A stretch of DNA of 64,000 nucleotides, taken from Azospirillum lipoferum 4B. Lineage in GTDB: Bacteria; Pseudomonadota; Alphaproteobacteria; Azospirillales; Azospirillaceae. Of the stretch, positions 52,325 through 60,828 are shown one piece after another. The stretch lies in assembly GCF_000283655.1 (NCBI RefSeq), contig NC_016588.1:186001-250000 (forward strand), in the 5' to 3' direction. The notes under the pieces are model-generated. The model saw only the letters and a program-made list of their open reading frames with translations. It made no database searches and was not told the origin of the DNA. Position numbers and translations under genes: made by a program. Every line of letters starts with the position of its first letter. Within the stretch, counting starts at the first letter, position 1.

Positions 52325-54613
52325 ATGCATGGAATGGAGGATAGGGTCCGGAGCGGGGACACCGCCTTGCGCACCAGCCGCTACCGGGTCTCCGGCATGG
52401 ATTGCGGGTCCTGTGCCGCCAAGATCGAGACCGCCTTGCGCCGGGTGCCGGGCATCCGCGAGGTGCGGGTGTCGGTGCCGGGCGGAACGGTGACCATCTC
52501 CCACGAGGCGGCTCTGGGCGTGGACGCCGTCGTCCGGCCGCTGGCCGCCCTCGGCTATGGCGCCGCCCCCGCCGATCCGGCGGCGGAGACCGCGGCGCCC
52601 GCCTGCGGCGGGGGCTGCTGCGGGCCTGCCCATTCCGATGCCGGCCATTCCCCCACCCATGCCGATCCGGTCGAGGCGCCCCCGGTCGAGGCGCCCCCGG
52701 TCGAGGCGCCGTGGTGGCGCGGGCGCAAGGCGGTGCTGACGCTGGCGGCCGGCGCCGCGCTTGGCGCCGCGACGTTTCTCGGCCTGCTGGTGCCGGAGAC
52801 GGAGGGCTGGGCCTTCCCGCTGGCGCTGATGGTCGGGCTGGTCCCGGTGGCGCGCCGCGCCCTGGCGGCGGCGCGGGCCGGCACGCCCTTTTCCATCGAG
52901 ACGCTGATGACGGTCGCCGCCGTCGGCGCGCTCGTCATCGGCGCGGTGGAGGAGGCGGCGACGGTCCTGGTCCTCTTCCTGGTCGGCGAATTGCTGGAAG
53001 GGGTGGCGGCCGGGCGGGCGCGGGCGGGCATCCGCGGCCTGACGGCGCTGGTCCCCGACACGGCCCTGATCGAGCAGCACGGCGCCGCCCCGCGGGCCGT
53101 TCCCGCCGCCGGGCTGGCGGTCGGCTCCGTCATCCTGGTCCGCCCCGGCGACCGGGTGGCGGCCGACGGGATCGTGCTGTCCGGCAGCAGCGCCGTCGAC
53201 GAATCCCCTGTCACCGGGGAGAGCATGCCGAAACCCAAGGGTGCCGGCGATCCCGTCTTCGCCGGCACCATCAACGCCGACGGTGCGCTGCGCGTCCGCG
53301 TCACCGCCGCGGCGCGCGACAACACCATCGCCCGCATCGTCCGGCTGGTGGAGGAGGCGCAGGAGAGCAAGGCCCCGACCGAGCGGCTGATCGACCGCTT
53401 CGCCCGCCTCTACACGCCGGGCATCGTCGCGGTGGCGGTCCTGGTCGCCGTGGTGCCGCCGCTGGTATTCGGCGGTGGCTGGACCGAGTGGATCTACCGC
53501 GCCCTGGCCGTCCTGCTGATCGGCTGCCCCTGCGCGCTGGTGATCTCCACCCCGGCGGCCATCGCGGCCGGCCTGTCCAACGGCGCCCGGCGCGGCCTGC
53601 TGCTGAAGGGCGGCGCGGTGCTGGAGGCGCTCGGCCGCATCACCACCGTCGCCTTCGACAAGACCGGCACCCTGACGGAGGGCAAGCCCCGCGTCACCGA
53701 CCTGATCCCCTTCGGCGGGAGCGAGGGCGCTGGGAGCGGGAGCGGGGGCGGCGGAAGCGGGGGCGGCGTGAGCGAGGCGGAACTGCTGGCCGCCGCCGCG
53801 GCGCTGGAGGCCGGGTCGAGCCACCCGCTGGCCCGCGCCATCCTGGCCGCGGCGGCGGAGCGTGGCATCGCCCCGCCAGCGGCGGACGAGGTCACCGCCC
53901 TGCCCGGCGCCGGGCTGCAGGGCCGGGTCGGCGGGCTTGCGGTGGCACTGCTGTCGCCGAAGGCCGCCGACCCGTTGCTGACCGCGGAACAGGCGGAGCG
54001 GATCGCTGCCCTGGCTCAGGCCGGCAAGACGGTCTCGGTCCTGCTGGTTGAAGGGCGGGCCGCCGGGCTGATCGCGCTGCGCGACGAACCGCGCGCCGAC
54101 GCCCGCCAGGGCATCGAGGCGCTGGAGCGTGCCGGCATCCGCTCGCTGATGGTCACCGGCGACACGGTCGGGACCGCCGGGGCGGTCGCCGGCATGCTGG
54201 GGGTGGAGGCGCATGCCCAGCTGCTGCCGGAGGACAAGCTGCGCATCGTCCGCGACCTTCAGGCCGGCGGGCAGCGGGTGGCGAAGGTCGGCGACGGCAT
54301 CAACGACGCCCCGGCGCTCGCCGCCGCCGATGTCGGCATCGCGATGGGCGGCGGCACCGACGTGGCGCTGGAGACGGCCGACGCCGCCATCCTGCACGGC
54401 CTGGTCGGCGACGTGGCGGCGATGGTGGCGTTGTCACGCCGCACCATGGCCAACATACGGCAAAACATCGCACTGGCCCTGGGCTTGAAGGCGGTGTTCC
54501 TGGTGACCACCGTTCTTGGCGTCACCGGGCTGTGGCCCGCGATCCTGGCGGACACCGGCGCCACCGTGCTGGTCACCGCCAATGCCCTGAGGCTTCTGTC
54601 CGTCCGCTCCTGA
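52325..54613 (+). CDS. P1B-type heavy-metal ATPase (Zn/Cd/Pb exporter)
   Basis: The 762-residue pump has an N-terminal HMA domain with C27-x2-C30 (GMDCGSCAAKIE). A Cys/His-rich stretch (ACGGGCCGPAHSDAGHS) and a linker of three VEAPP repeats follow. The membrane domain carries the ion-binding C401-P-C403 motif, the P domain D445-KTGT, then SSHPLARA and GDGINDAPALAAADV. The CPC motif, the MerR CadR-like regulator and the Cys-rich linker indicate Zn, Cd or Pb export (ZntA/CadA type). GAGGAG stands seven bases before ATG 52325. A Gly/Ser-rich insert (about residues 460-480) lies inside the nucleotide-binding domain. Confidence 0.92.
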   Translation: MHGMEDRVRSGDTALRTSRYRVSGMDCGSCAAKIETALRRVPGIREVRVSVPGGTVTISHEAALGVDAVVRPLAALGYGAAPADPAAETAAPACGGGCCGPAHSDAGHSPTHADPVEAPPVEAPPVEAPWWRGRKAVLTLAAGAALGAATFLGLLVPETEGWAFPLALMVGLVPVARRALAAARAGTPFSIETLMTVAAVGALVIGAVEEAATVLVLFLVGELLEGVAAGRARAGIRGLTALVPDTALIEQHGAAPRAVPAAGLAVGSVILVRPGDRVAADGIVLSGSSAVDESPVTGESMPKPKGAGDPVFAGTINADGALRVRVTAAARDNTIARIVRLVEEAQESKAPTERLIDRFARLYTPGIVAVAVLVAVVPPLVFGGGWTEWIYRALAVLLIGCPCALVISTPAAIAAGLSNGARRGLLLKGGAVLEALGRITTVAFDKTGTLTEGKPRVTDLIPFGGSEGAGSGSGGGGSGGGVSEAELLAAAAALEAGSSHPLARAILAAAAERGIAPPAADEVTALPGAGLQGRVGGLAVALLSPKAADPLLTAEQAERIAALAQAGKTVSVLLVEGRAAGLIALRDEPRADARQGIEALERAGIRSLMVTGDTVGTAGAVAGMLGVEAHAQLLPEDKLRIVRDLQAGGQRVAKVGDGINDAPALAAADVGIAMGGGTDVALETADAAILHGLVGDVAAMVALSRRTMANIRQNIALALGLKAVFLVTTVLGVTGLWPAILADTGATVLVTANALRLLSVRS

Positions 54614-54653
54614 GCGGATGAGGCAAGACACCGATATGATTTGGAGAGTTCCG

Positions 54654-55145
54654 ATGAAGATGACGCGGCGGACGATGGTGTGGGGGGCGGCCCAGGGAGC
54701 GCTGATGGCCGTCCTGACGCTCGGCCTCGGAGCCGTGGCGCTGCCGGACATGGTCCGCGCCGCCGCCCCTGCTGCCGCTGCGGCGGTGGAGGTCTGGAAG
54801 TCCGCGGGCTGCGAATGCTGCGACGGCTGGGTGCGGCACATGCGCGCGGCGGGCTTCGACGTCACCGTCCACACCGTCGACGACATGACGCCGGTGAAGC
54901 AGGCCGCCGGGGTGCCGGACGAGCTGGGCTCCTGCCACACCGCGCGGGTCGGCGGCTATGTGCTGGAAGGCCATGTGCCGGCCGCCGACGTGACGCGCCT
55001 GCTGGCCGAGCGGCCCCAGGCCCGCGGGCTGTCGGTGCCCGGCATGCCGCAGGACGCCCCCGGCATGGACATGGGCACCGGCCAGCCCTATCGGGTCGTG
55101 CTGTTCGGCGGTGCCGGCGGGCCGCAGGTCTTCGCCCGCCATTGA
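54654..55145 (+). CDS. DUF411 metal-binding exported protein
   Basis: The 163-residue protein starts MKMTRRTMVWGAAQGALMAVL, an Arg-Arg-containing signal that could be Sec or Tat. The mature part has the DUF411 pattern: VEVWKSAGCECCDGWVRHM with the C-x-C-C cluster, and DELGSCHTARVGGYVLEGHV with Cys-His. Such proteins are found with copper and other metal resistance genes and probably bind metal in the periplasm. GGAGAG precedes ATG 54654. It follows the ATPase by 40 bases, so it belongs to the same MerR-controlled operon. Confidence 0.85.
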   Translation: MKMTRRTMVWGAAQGALMAVLTLGLGAVALPDMVRAAAPAAAAAVEVWKSAGCECCDGWVRHMRAAGFDVTVHTVDDMTPVKQAAGVPDELGSCHTARVGGYVLEGHVPAADVTRLLAERPQARGLSVPGMPQDAPGMDMGTGQPYRVVLFGGAGGPQVFARH

Positions 55146-55199
55146 TGCCGGCGGGGCCAAGAAGAGGTGGCTGTCACGCGGCCTTGATGGTCGCGGCGA

Positions 55200-56363
55200 T
55201 CACGCCGCCTCGGCCACCGGGCTGGCCGGAGCGGGCTTGCGCGAGCGGACCAGCAGGCCGTTGACCATGGCCTGTCCCGGCAGCTCGACGAAGCGGTAGG
55301 TCAGGGCCGACAGGCCGATGACCGCCAGCAGATAGCCGACGCTCACCGCATCCATCGTCCAGGCATCGCCGAAGGCGATCAGCCGGTCGGTCTCGCCGTC
55401 GATCCGCCGTTCGACGAACAGCGGCCGGCCGAGTGCCCCTTGCGCCACCATCGTGCCCTTCTGCAGCACGGCGATCACCAGGGCATGCACCATGTAGATC
55501 GAGTAGGACCAGGCGCCCAGCCGCTGGAAGGGGGATGTCGCCAGCAGGCGGGAGACCGGCCCGGCTTCGAAGGCGAACACCAGAACCACCAGCCCGAACA
55601 GCAGCGGCGCCGCCAGCGACAGGGCGTTGCCCCCCGCCGCCGAGACGAAGGCGGCCACCGCCAGCAGCGCCCCCGCCTCGGCCAGCCCGCCGGCAGGGCG
55701 GGACATCCGCCTGTCGCCCATCGCCCGATAGAGCCGATAGACGAGACAGCCGGTGAAGAAGCCGTACAGGCAGCGGAAATAGCCGTAGTCGATGCTGGTG
55801 TCGATGTGATTGGCGGAGAACCCCATCACCACGCCGGCGCCGAGGACGGCAAGCGCCACCATCGCCGCGATCAGCATCCTGCTCCGCCGCACGGTCAGCA
55901 ACAGGACGGCGAAGGTGATGTAGACGAAGAACTCCGCGCTGATCGACCAGCTCGGGATGTTCCAGGTCCATTGGTCCTCCACCCCCAGCGCATGGACCAG
56001 CGCCAGATTGCTGACCAGGGCCGACGGGGCGAAGGCGCCGGTGAAGGCGGCATTTCCCGCCGCCGGCCCGGAGAGGGTCTTCACGCTTTCCAGCGCCACG
56101 AAGGCCAGCAGCACCGCCGCATGCAGCGGCCAGACCCGGCCGAAGCGGCGGAGCAGGAAGGATCCGGCCGATGCGGCCCCGCCGATGCGGGCGGAATAGG
56201 CGTGGGTGATGACGAAGCCGCTCAAAACAAAGAAAAAATCGACAAAAAGGTAACTGCCGCGCACGAAACCGAACAGGTGGAAATGATCGAGCGTGTGCAA
56301 ATGATATAGGGCCACGCATAACGCGCACAGGCCGCGCCATCCGTCGAGTACCGGGAACCGCAT
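55200..56363 (-). CDS. Acyltransferase family 3 membrane protein (OafA-like)
   Basis: The 387-residue protein has ten or so membrane helices and the acyltransferase-3 marks: LDGWRGLCALCVALYHL at the start with the catalytic His, FFFVLSGFVITHAYSARI soon after, and SWSISAEFFVYITFAV in the middle. It should O-acetylate (or acylate) a sugar in a surface glycan. GGAGG stands eight bases before ATG 56363; the frame upstream is not membrane-like. It is convergent with the DUF411 gene. No periplasmic SGNH domain is attached. Confidence 0.88.
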   Translation of the reverse strand: MRFPVLDGWRGLCALCVALYHLHTLDHFHLFGFVRGSYLFVDFFFVLSGFVITHAYSARIGGAASAGSFLLRRFGRVWPLHAAVLLAFVALESVKTLSGPAAGNAAFTGAFAPSALVSNLALVHALGVEDQWTWNIPSWSISAEFFVYITFAVLLLTVRRSRMLIAAMVALAVLGAGVVMGFSANHIDTSIDYGYFRCLYGFFTGCLVYRLYRAMGDRRMSRPAGGLAEAGALLAVAAFVSAAGGNALSLAAPLLFGLVVLVFAFEAGPVSRLLATSPFQRLGAWSYSIYMVHALVIAVLQKGTMVAQGALGRPLFVERRIDGETDRLIAFGDAWTMDAVSVGYLLAVIGLSALTYRFVELPGQAMVNGLLVRSRKPAPASPVAEAA

Positions 56364-56612
56364 AGGGAACCTCCGGGTTTTGGTCAAAGGCGCTTCTTGG
56401 AAAACCTGTTTGTAGGGGCAGCAAAAGCTACGACCGATTGCGCATGACCGGAAGGACGCGGGAGGTTTATTCCAAAGGATCGCCACGCCTACCCAGGGCG
56501 GCCGAGATCACGCTCCCCTCCCGTTCGGGTGGTGTCGGGTCTGTGGTCCCGATGGGGCCGCCCAGTGGTCGCCGCCCAGTGGTTGGCGTCCTGGCTTGAA
56601 GGCATGGCTGCC

Positions 56613-57869
56613 TTAGCGGACGGCCTCGACCTCCGCACCGGTCCCGGAGCGAGCCCCAAGGCCTGCCCCGGAGCGTGCGAGAATGCCGGCGACCAGCGCG
56701 TCGAGGTCGCCGCCGCGGTAGAGCGTGCCCTCGATGCCGGCCCGCTGCGCCGCCTGGACGTCGGTCTCGCGGTCGCCGACCAGGAAGCTGCCCTGCGGCT
56801 CCACCGGCCACTCCGCCATCGCCTGCAGCAGCATTCCCGGCTCCGGCTTGCGGCAGCGGCAGTCGGTGCGGTAGGGCGGCTCGCCATGATCGGGATGGTG
56901 CGGGCAGTGGTAGAAGGCGTCGACATGGGCGCCGACGGTGCGCAACTCCTCCTGCATCCAGCGATGCAGCGTGCGCACATGCTCCTCACTGTAGAGGCCG
57001 CGGGCGACCCCGCCCTGGTTGGTGACGACGAACACCAGGAAGCCGGCATCGTTCAGCCGCTTCACCGCCTCCCTGGCCCCCGGCATCCAGGCGATCTGGT
57101 CGGGGCGGTGGGCGAAGCCGATGTCCTCGTTCAGCACGCCGTCGCGGTCGAAGAAGGCGGCCCTGCGGCGCCGGCTGGCGGGAATGACGCTCTGGGCCAG
57201 GGCGAAATCGTCGGGCACGCCGATATCCAGGAAGAAACGGTCGTAGACCCGTCCCTCGACGGCACCCGCCGCTGCCAGCAGCGGGAACAGGCCGGTCTCG
57301 ATCGAGCAGGGCGACGGCGGCAGCCGGCCGACCGCCCGGCGGTCGAGCAGATAGATGCCGCCGTTGATCGGCCCCTCCCCCGTCCGCCCCTTTTCATGGA
57401 TGGCGGTGACCCGACCGTTCTCCAGGATGATTGCGCCGTAGCGGGCGGTGTCGGGAACCCGGCGCAGCGCCATTCTCGCCAGGACGCTGCCGTCGGCCGG
57501 CAGGGGCGGGCTGGCAAGGTCGTTGAGGTTGATGTCGAACAGCGTGTCGCCGTTCAGCAGCAGGAACTGCGTCTCCAGCAGGTCTGCCGCCAGGCGCAGG
57601 GCACCGCCGGTTCCGGCCGGTTCCGGCTCCGTCACACAGCGCAGCCGCAGGCCAGGGCGTCGCATCTCCGCGCAAAAGCTGTCCATCCGGTCGCCGCGAT
57701 AGCCGGCCAGCAGCAGAATGTCGTCGAAGCCCTGTCGGGCCAGTTCATCGACCAGATAGCCGAGGAACGGCCGTTCGCTCACCGGCAGAAGGGGCTTCGG
57801 CGTGTCGTCGGTCAGCGGCCCGAGCCGCGTTCCCCGTCCGCCGACAAGAATGACGGCCTGATGAAGCAT
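56613..57869 (-). CDS. Fused sugar nucleotidyltransferase / heptose bisphosphate phosphatase
   Basis: The 418-residue protein joins two enzymes. Residues 1-230 are a nucleotidyltransferase (AVILVGGRGTRLGPLTDDTP, LLLNGDTLFDINLN, INGGIYLLDRRAV) like HddC or RmlA-like guanylyltransferases. Residues about 235-410 are a HAD phosphatase of the GmhB type (AAFFDRDGVLNEDIGF with Asp-x-Asp, VVTNQGGVARGLYS, and the zinc site CPHHPDH with CRCRKPEPGM). Together they could turn heptose 1,7-bisphosphate into NDP-heptose. GmhA and the kinase are not here. ATG 57869 starts the nucleotidyltransferase; an upstream open stretch is not coding-like. Confidence 0.88.
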   Translation of the reverse strand: MLHQAVILVGGRGTRLGPLTDDTPKPLLPVSERPFLGYLVDELARQGFDDILLLAGYRGDRMDSFCAEMRRPGLRLRCVTEPEPAGTGGALRLAADLLETQFLLLNGDTLFDINLNDLASPPLPADGSVLARMALRRVPDTARYGAIILENGRVTAIHEKGRTGEGPINGGIYLLDRRAVGRLPPSPCSIETGLFPLLAAAGAVEGRVYDRFFLDIGVPDDFALAQSVIPASRRRRAAFFDRDGVLNEDIGFAHRPDQIAWMPGAREAVKRLNDAGFLVFVVTNQGGVARGLYSEEHVRTLHRWMQEELRTVGAHVDAFYHCPHHPDHGEPPYRTDCRCRKPEPGMLLQAMAEWPVEPQGSFLVGDRETDVQAAQRAGIEGTLYRGGDLDALVAGILARSGAGLGARSGTGAEVEAVR

Positions 57870-58372
57870 GATGGCTGGTGGTCTTTCTCGCGGGTGGGCT
57901 CTTGCGGTTCGGTCGGGTTGAAAAGCCGTCCGGATGCCGCCGTTGTCAACCCGGATGCCGCCCTCCCCCATCGGCCAGTCGCCGGAGGGTGCCGGTCGGG
58001 CGGCGGACATGGCTGCCCGGCCCGGCATCTCGTCACAGAACCGCTCCATCCCCTGCCGACCGCCCAGGCGATCATCGGAACCGCACAAGACAATATGGCA
58101 TGATTTCATGGAAACATATAAAGTCCATCGCCGGCCCACAGCTCGATCCCGTCCGCAACGTCCGCCCGCCGAAGGGGCAAGCATGCTGCCATGCTCCGCG
58201 GAAGCCGGTGCTCCGCCATGCGCTTGGCTGGCGGCTGGTCGAGACGATGCGTCCGGGCAGCCGCTGCCGGCTGCGCCATCACAGTCCGATCCATCACGAC
58301 ACCGTTCTCTATGTCGAACAGGGGCGGCGGTTCGCGGCCGGGCTGGCGCCGCCGCCCGATCGGGCTGCCCGG
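57870..58372. other. Gap with possible gene remnant
   Basis: This 500-base gap has an AT-rich spot at 58085-58130 and otherwise normal GC. A plus-strand frame from 58100 reads HHSPIHHDTVLYVEQGRRFA and may be a remnant of an unknown gene, but it lacks a ribosome site and runs antisense into the recombinase gene. No promoter is clear. Confidence 0.35.
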
Positions 58373-59314
58373 TCAGCTCCCCTGCGGCGAAGCGGAGGCG
58401 GCCCCGTCAGAGAGAAGCCCCTGCGCCCGGGCACGGTCCAGCAGGTTCTTGACCGAGGCCGCCGCCCAGCTGCGCCCGCCGCGCGGCGTGGTCTCCCGCA
58501 TCGCCTCCAGCTGGGCGCCGATGGCCCGCAGCGACAGCGCCGGGTTCGCCCGGGCGATGCCGGCGACCAGCACCATCAGCCGGTCGTCGCCACGAACGGA
58601 GCCGCGCATCGCAGGCGCCTTGTCGAGCAGCGCCGGCTCGGCCAGCCCTTCGTCGACGAAGGCGCGGACGGCCCGGCGCAGCCGCTCGGCGGTCCAATGC
58701 CGGCCGGGCGGCAGCTTGGCGTTCACCGCCCGCGTCACCGCCGCCCAGGAGCGGGCCGGGGAGTGGGCCAGCCGGAGCCGCCGCACGGTGGGCAGCCACT
58801 CTTCCGCCGTCCGGGTCAGCTCCAGCAGGTAGAGCCGGCGCTGCCGCTCGGCCAGACGCCGCGCCGTCGCCGGATCGCCCTGCTTCAGCTTGGGATTGCC
58901 GCCGACCCGCCCCCGCGCCCTGGCCGCCGTCAGCCCGGCGCGCGTACGCTCGCGGATCAGCGAGCGTTCATATTCGGCCACGGCGCCCAGCATCTGCAGA
59001 ACCAGCGTGCCGTGCGGGCTGGCGGTGTCGATCGGGCTGGTCAGGCAGCGGAAATGACAGCCGCGGCCGCGCAGATCCTCGATCACCTCCAGCAGGTGGG
59101 CCAGCGAGCGGCCGAGCCGGTCGAGCTTCCAGATCACCAGCGTGTCGCCGCGGCCGAGGCGGGCGAGGGTCCGCGCCAGCTCCGGCCGGGCGCGCGAGGC
59201 GCCGGAGGCCTTCTCCTCGAAGATCGTGGTGCAGCCGGCGGCGCGCAGCGCGTCCATCTGGGCGGCGGTGGTCTGATCGTCGGTGGAAACGCGGGCGTAG
59301 CCGATGAGCGCCAT
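58373..59314 (-). CDS. Serine recombinase (resolvase/invertase family)
   Basis: The 313-residue protein has the catalytic domain of small serine recombinases: IGYARVSTDDQTTAAQMDAL with the active Ser, LVIWKLDRLGRSLAHLLEVI, and GAVAEYERSLIRERTRAGL before the long helix. The C-terminal part of about 150 residues is longer than in Tn3 resolvases and has two helical blocks (WAAVTRAVNAKLPPGRHW, ALSLRAIGAQLEAM) that may be two helix-turn-helices. It could resolve replicon dimers or serve a lost transposon. ATG 59314 is preferred over TTG 59326. It is divergent from the DUF1612 gene. Confidence 0.9.
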   Translation of the reverse strand: MALIGYARVSTDDQTTAAQMDALRAAGCTTIFEEKASGASRARPELARTLARLGRGDTLVIWKLDRLGRSLAHLLEVIEDLRGRGCHFRCLTSPIDTASPHGTLVLQMLGAVAEYERSLIRERTRAGLTAARARGRVGGNPKLKQGDPATARRLAERQRRLYLLELTRTAEEWLPTVRRLRLAHSPARSWAAVTRAVNAKLPPGRHWTAERLRRAVRAFVDEGLAEPALLDKAPAMRGSVRGDDRLMVLVAGIARANPALSLRAIGAQLEAMRETTPRGGRSWAAASVKNLLDRARAQGLLSDGAASASPQGS

Positions 59315-59568
59315 GGCGGATTTCAAACCGTGATACGGGGCGGGAACCCCTTTTGTAAAGTTGTTGGAGATACGGGTAAACGACCGTTTCGGAGCGCGTG
59401 TTTTTCTTTACAGAGGCTCGCAGCATCGGGGCCGGTCGGGCCGGGCTGCCTTGCTCCTGCCGCCCCATGGTTCGTCGACGCCGGTTCCCGGTAAAAATTC
59501 ACGGTCATGAAGCAATCGGTTATCTTGCTTCCATCAAATTCGCTGCGGTCACCAGGAAAGGATTGGGC

Positions 59569-60711
59569 GTGTTCGGAATTTCCCTCTCAGAAAAAGCCGA
59601 CCCCGCCGTCCGCGCCGCCGCCTTCGAGCGCGCCGCGCTCGCCGTTGCCCGCCTCGACGCCACCCTCGACGGCCATCCGCTGCTGCCCGCCTGGCAGCAT
59701 TGGGTGCGCCTGGAGGCGGTGCGCGCCCATGCCGGCCTCGACGGCCACCGCGTCGACCCGCAGCGCCTCGCCGCCTATATCGAGGGGCTGCGCCTGCGCG
59801 TGCCGGACACCCCGGCCCATCACGAACGGGGTGCCGACCTCGACGCGCTTTCCCACGCCCTGCGCCTCTATGGCCTGATGCTCGCCGTCGCCGACCGCCG
59901 CTCCGGGCGCCCCCCGGACGCCAGCACCGATGCCCCCGAGCACCGGCGCCTTGTCGAGGACGCGCTGCGGGCGCTGACGCAGCCCAGCCCCGGCGCCCAC
60001 CTGCCGGCGCTCGCCCGGGCGATGCGGGCATGGCTCGTCGAAGACCGCCCGCGCGGTGCCGTGCGCGCCGCCCTGCCGGCGGCGCTGCAGGCGACAGGCC
60101 TGACCCGCGGCCTGCTGCCCATCCTCGCCGGTGCCGACACCCTGCGCCCGGACAGCCCGACGGACCCGGACGGCTGGACGCTGGCCTTCGCCCGCAGCCT
60201 GGAGCGCGAGGCCGCCGACGGCCTCGCCATCCTGCGCCGGCTTGAGCACAGCTGGCGCGCCGCCCGCGCCGCCATCGGACCGCGCCGCTCCAACAGCCGG
60301 CTGCCGGCCGCCGTCGATCTGCTCGCCGCGACGCCGTTGCTCGGCCCGGTCCGGCTGGCCAGCCTGCTCGGCTGCAGCGTCCGCGGCGCCGGCATGATGC
60401 TGGAAGACCTGGTGGCCTGCGGCGCCGCCGTGGAGGTGACCGGCCGCGGCAGCCATCGCCTGTACGGCCTGCCCGGCACCGAGGGCATCCGCGGCGAGAC
60501 CGCCGGGCCGCGTCGCTACGGACGGCGCCGCGGCCGTCCACCGAAGATCATGGTGCCGGAGCCGTTGGCCGCGACCGAACCACCCCTGCCGTCATCGCCT
60601 GCGCCCGCCCGCCTCGACCGCCTGGAGGTGGACTACACGGCGCTGGACGCCCTGCTCGCCGACACCGACCGGGTGGTCGAGCGTGTCCAGCGGATGCTCA
60701 AGAGCCGGTAA
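59569..60711 (+). CDS. DUF1612 / HTH protein of RHE_PE00001 type
   Basis: The 380-residue protein resembles a family of plasmid-borne proteins named after Rhizobium etli RHE_PE00001. It has WVRLEAVRAHAGLDGHRVDP (a Fic-like loop without the catalytic motif), AARAAIGPRRSNSRLPAAVD, and a DUF1612-type helix-turn-helix LLGPVRLASLLGCSVRGAG. A basic GRRRGRPPK AT-hook-like patch lies near residue 325. The function is unknown; a role as regulator or in plasmid maintenance is inferred. GTG 59569 is chosen because AGGAAAGGA stands before it; starts at 59398 and 59467 lie in sequence without coding character. Confidence 0.8.
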   Translation: MFGISLSEKADPAVRAAAFERAALAVARLDATLDGHPLLPAWQHWVRLEAVRAHAGLDGHRVDPQRLAAYIEGLRLRVPDTPAHHERGADLDALSHALRLYGLMLAVADRRSGRPPDASTDAPEHRRLVEDALRALTQPSPGAHLPALARAMRAWLVEDRPRGAVRAALPAALQATGLTRGLLPILAGADTLRPDSPTDPDGWTLAFARSLEREAADGLAILRRLEHSWRAARAAIGPRRSNSRLPAAVDLLAATPLLGPVRLASLLGCSVRGAGMMLEDLVACGAAVEVTGRGSHRLYGLPGTEGIRGETAGPRRYGRRRGRPPKIMVPEPLAATEPPLPSSPAPARLDRLEVDYTALDALLADTDRVVERVQRMLKSR

Positions 60712-60828
60712 CGGCTTCCGCGACAAGCCTGGAACATGGTGTCCCCGTTGCCGGAAATCCTGTTGGTGGTTTTCCGCTTTCTGCCCTTCGGGCGATTGCC
60801 CCGGGTCCCATCCCCCAGGCGCCTGTCC

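Noticed and set aside
58100-58372. Fragment of an unknown gene upstream of the recombinase
   Set aside because: The phrase HHDTVLYVEQGRRFA looks protein-like, but there is no ribosome site, the frame runs antisense into the recombinase gene, and no family is recognised.
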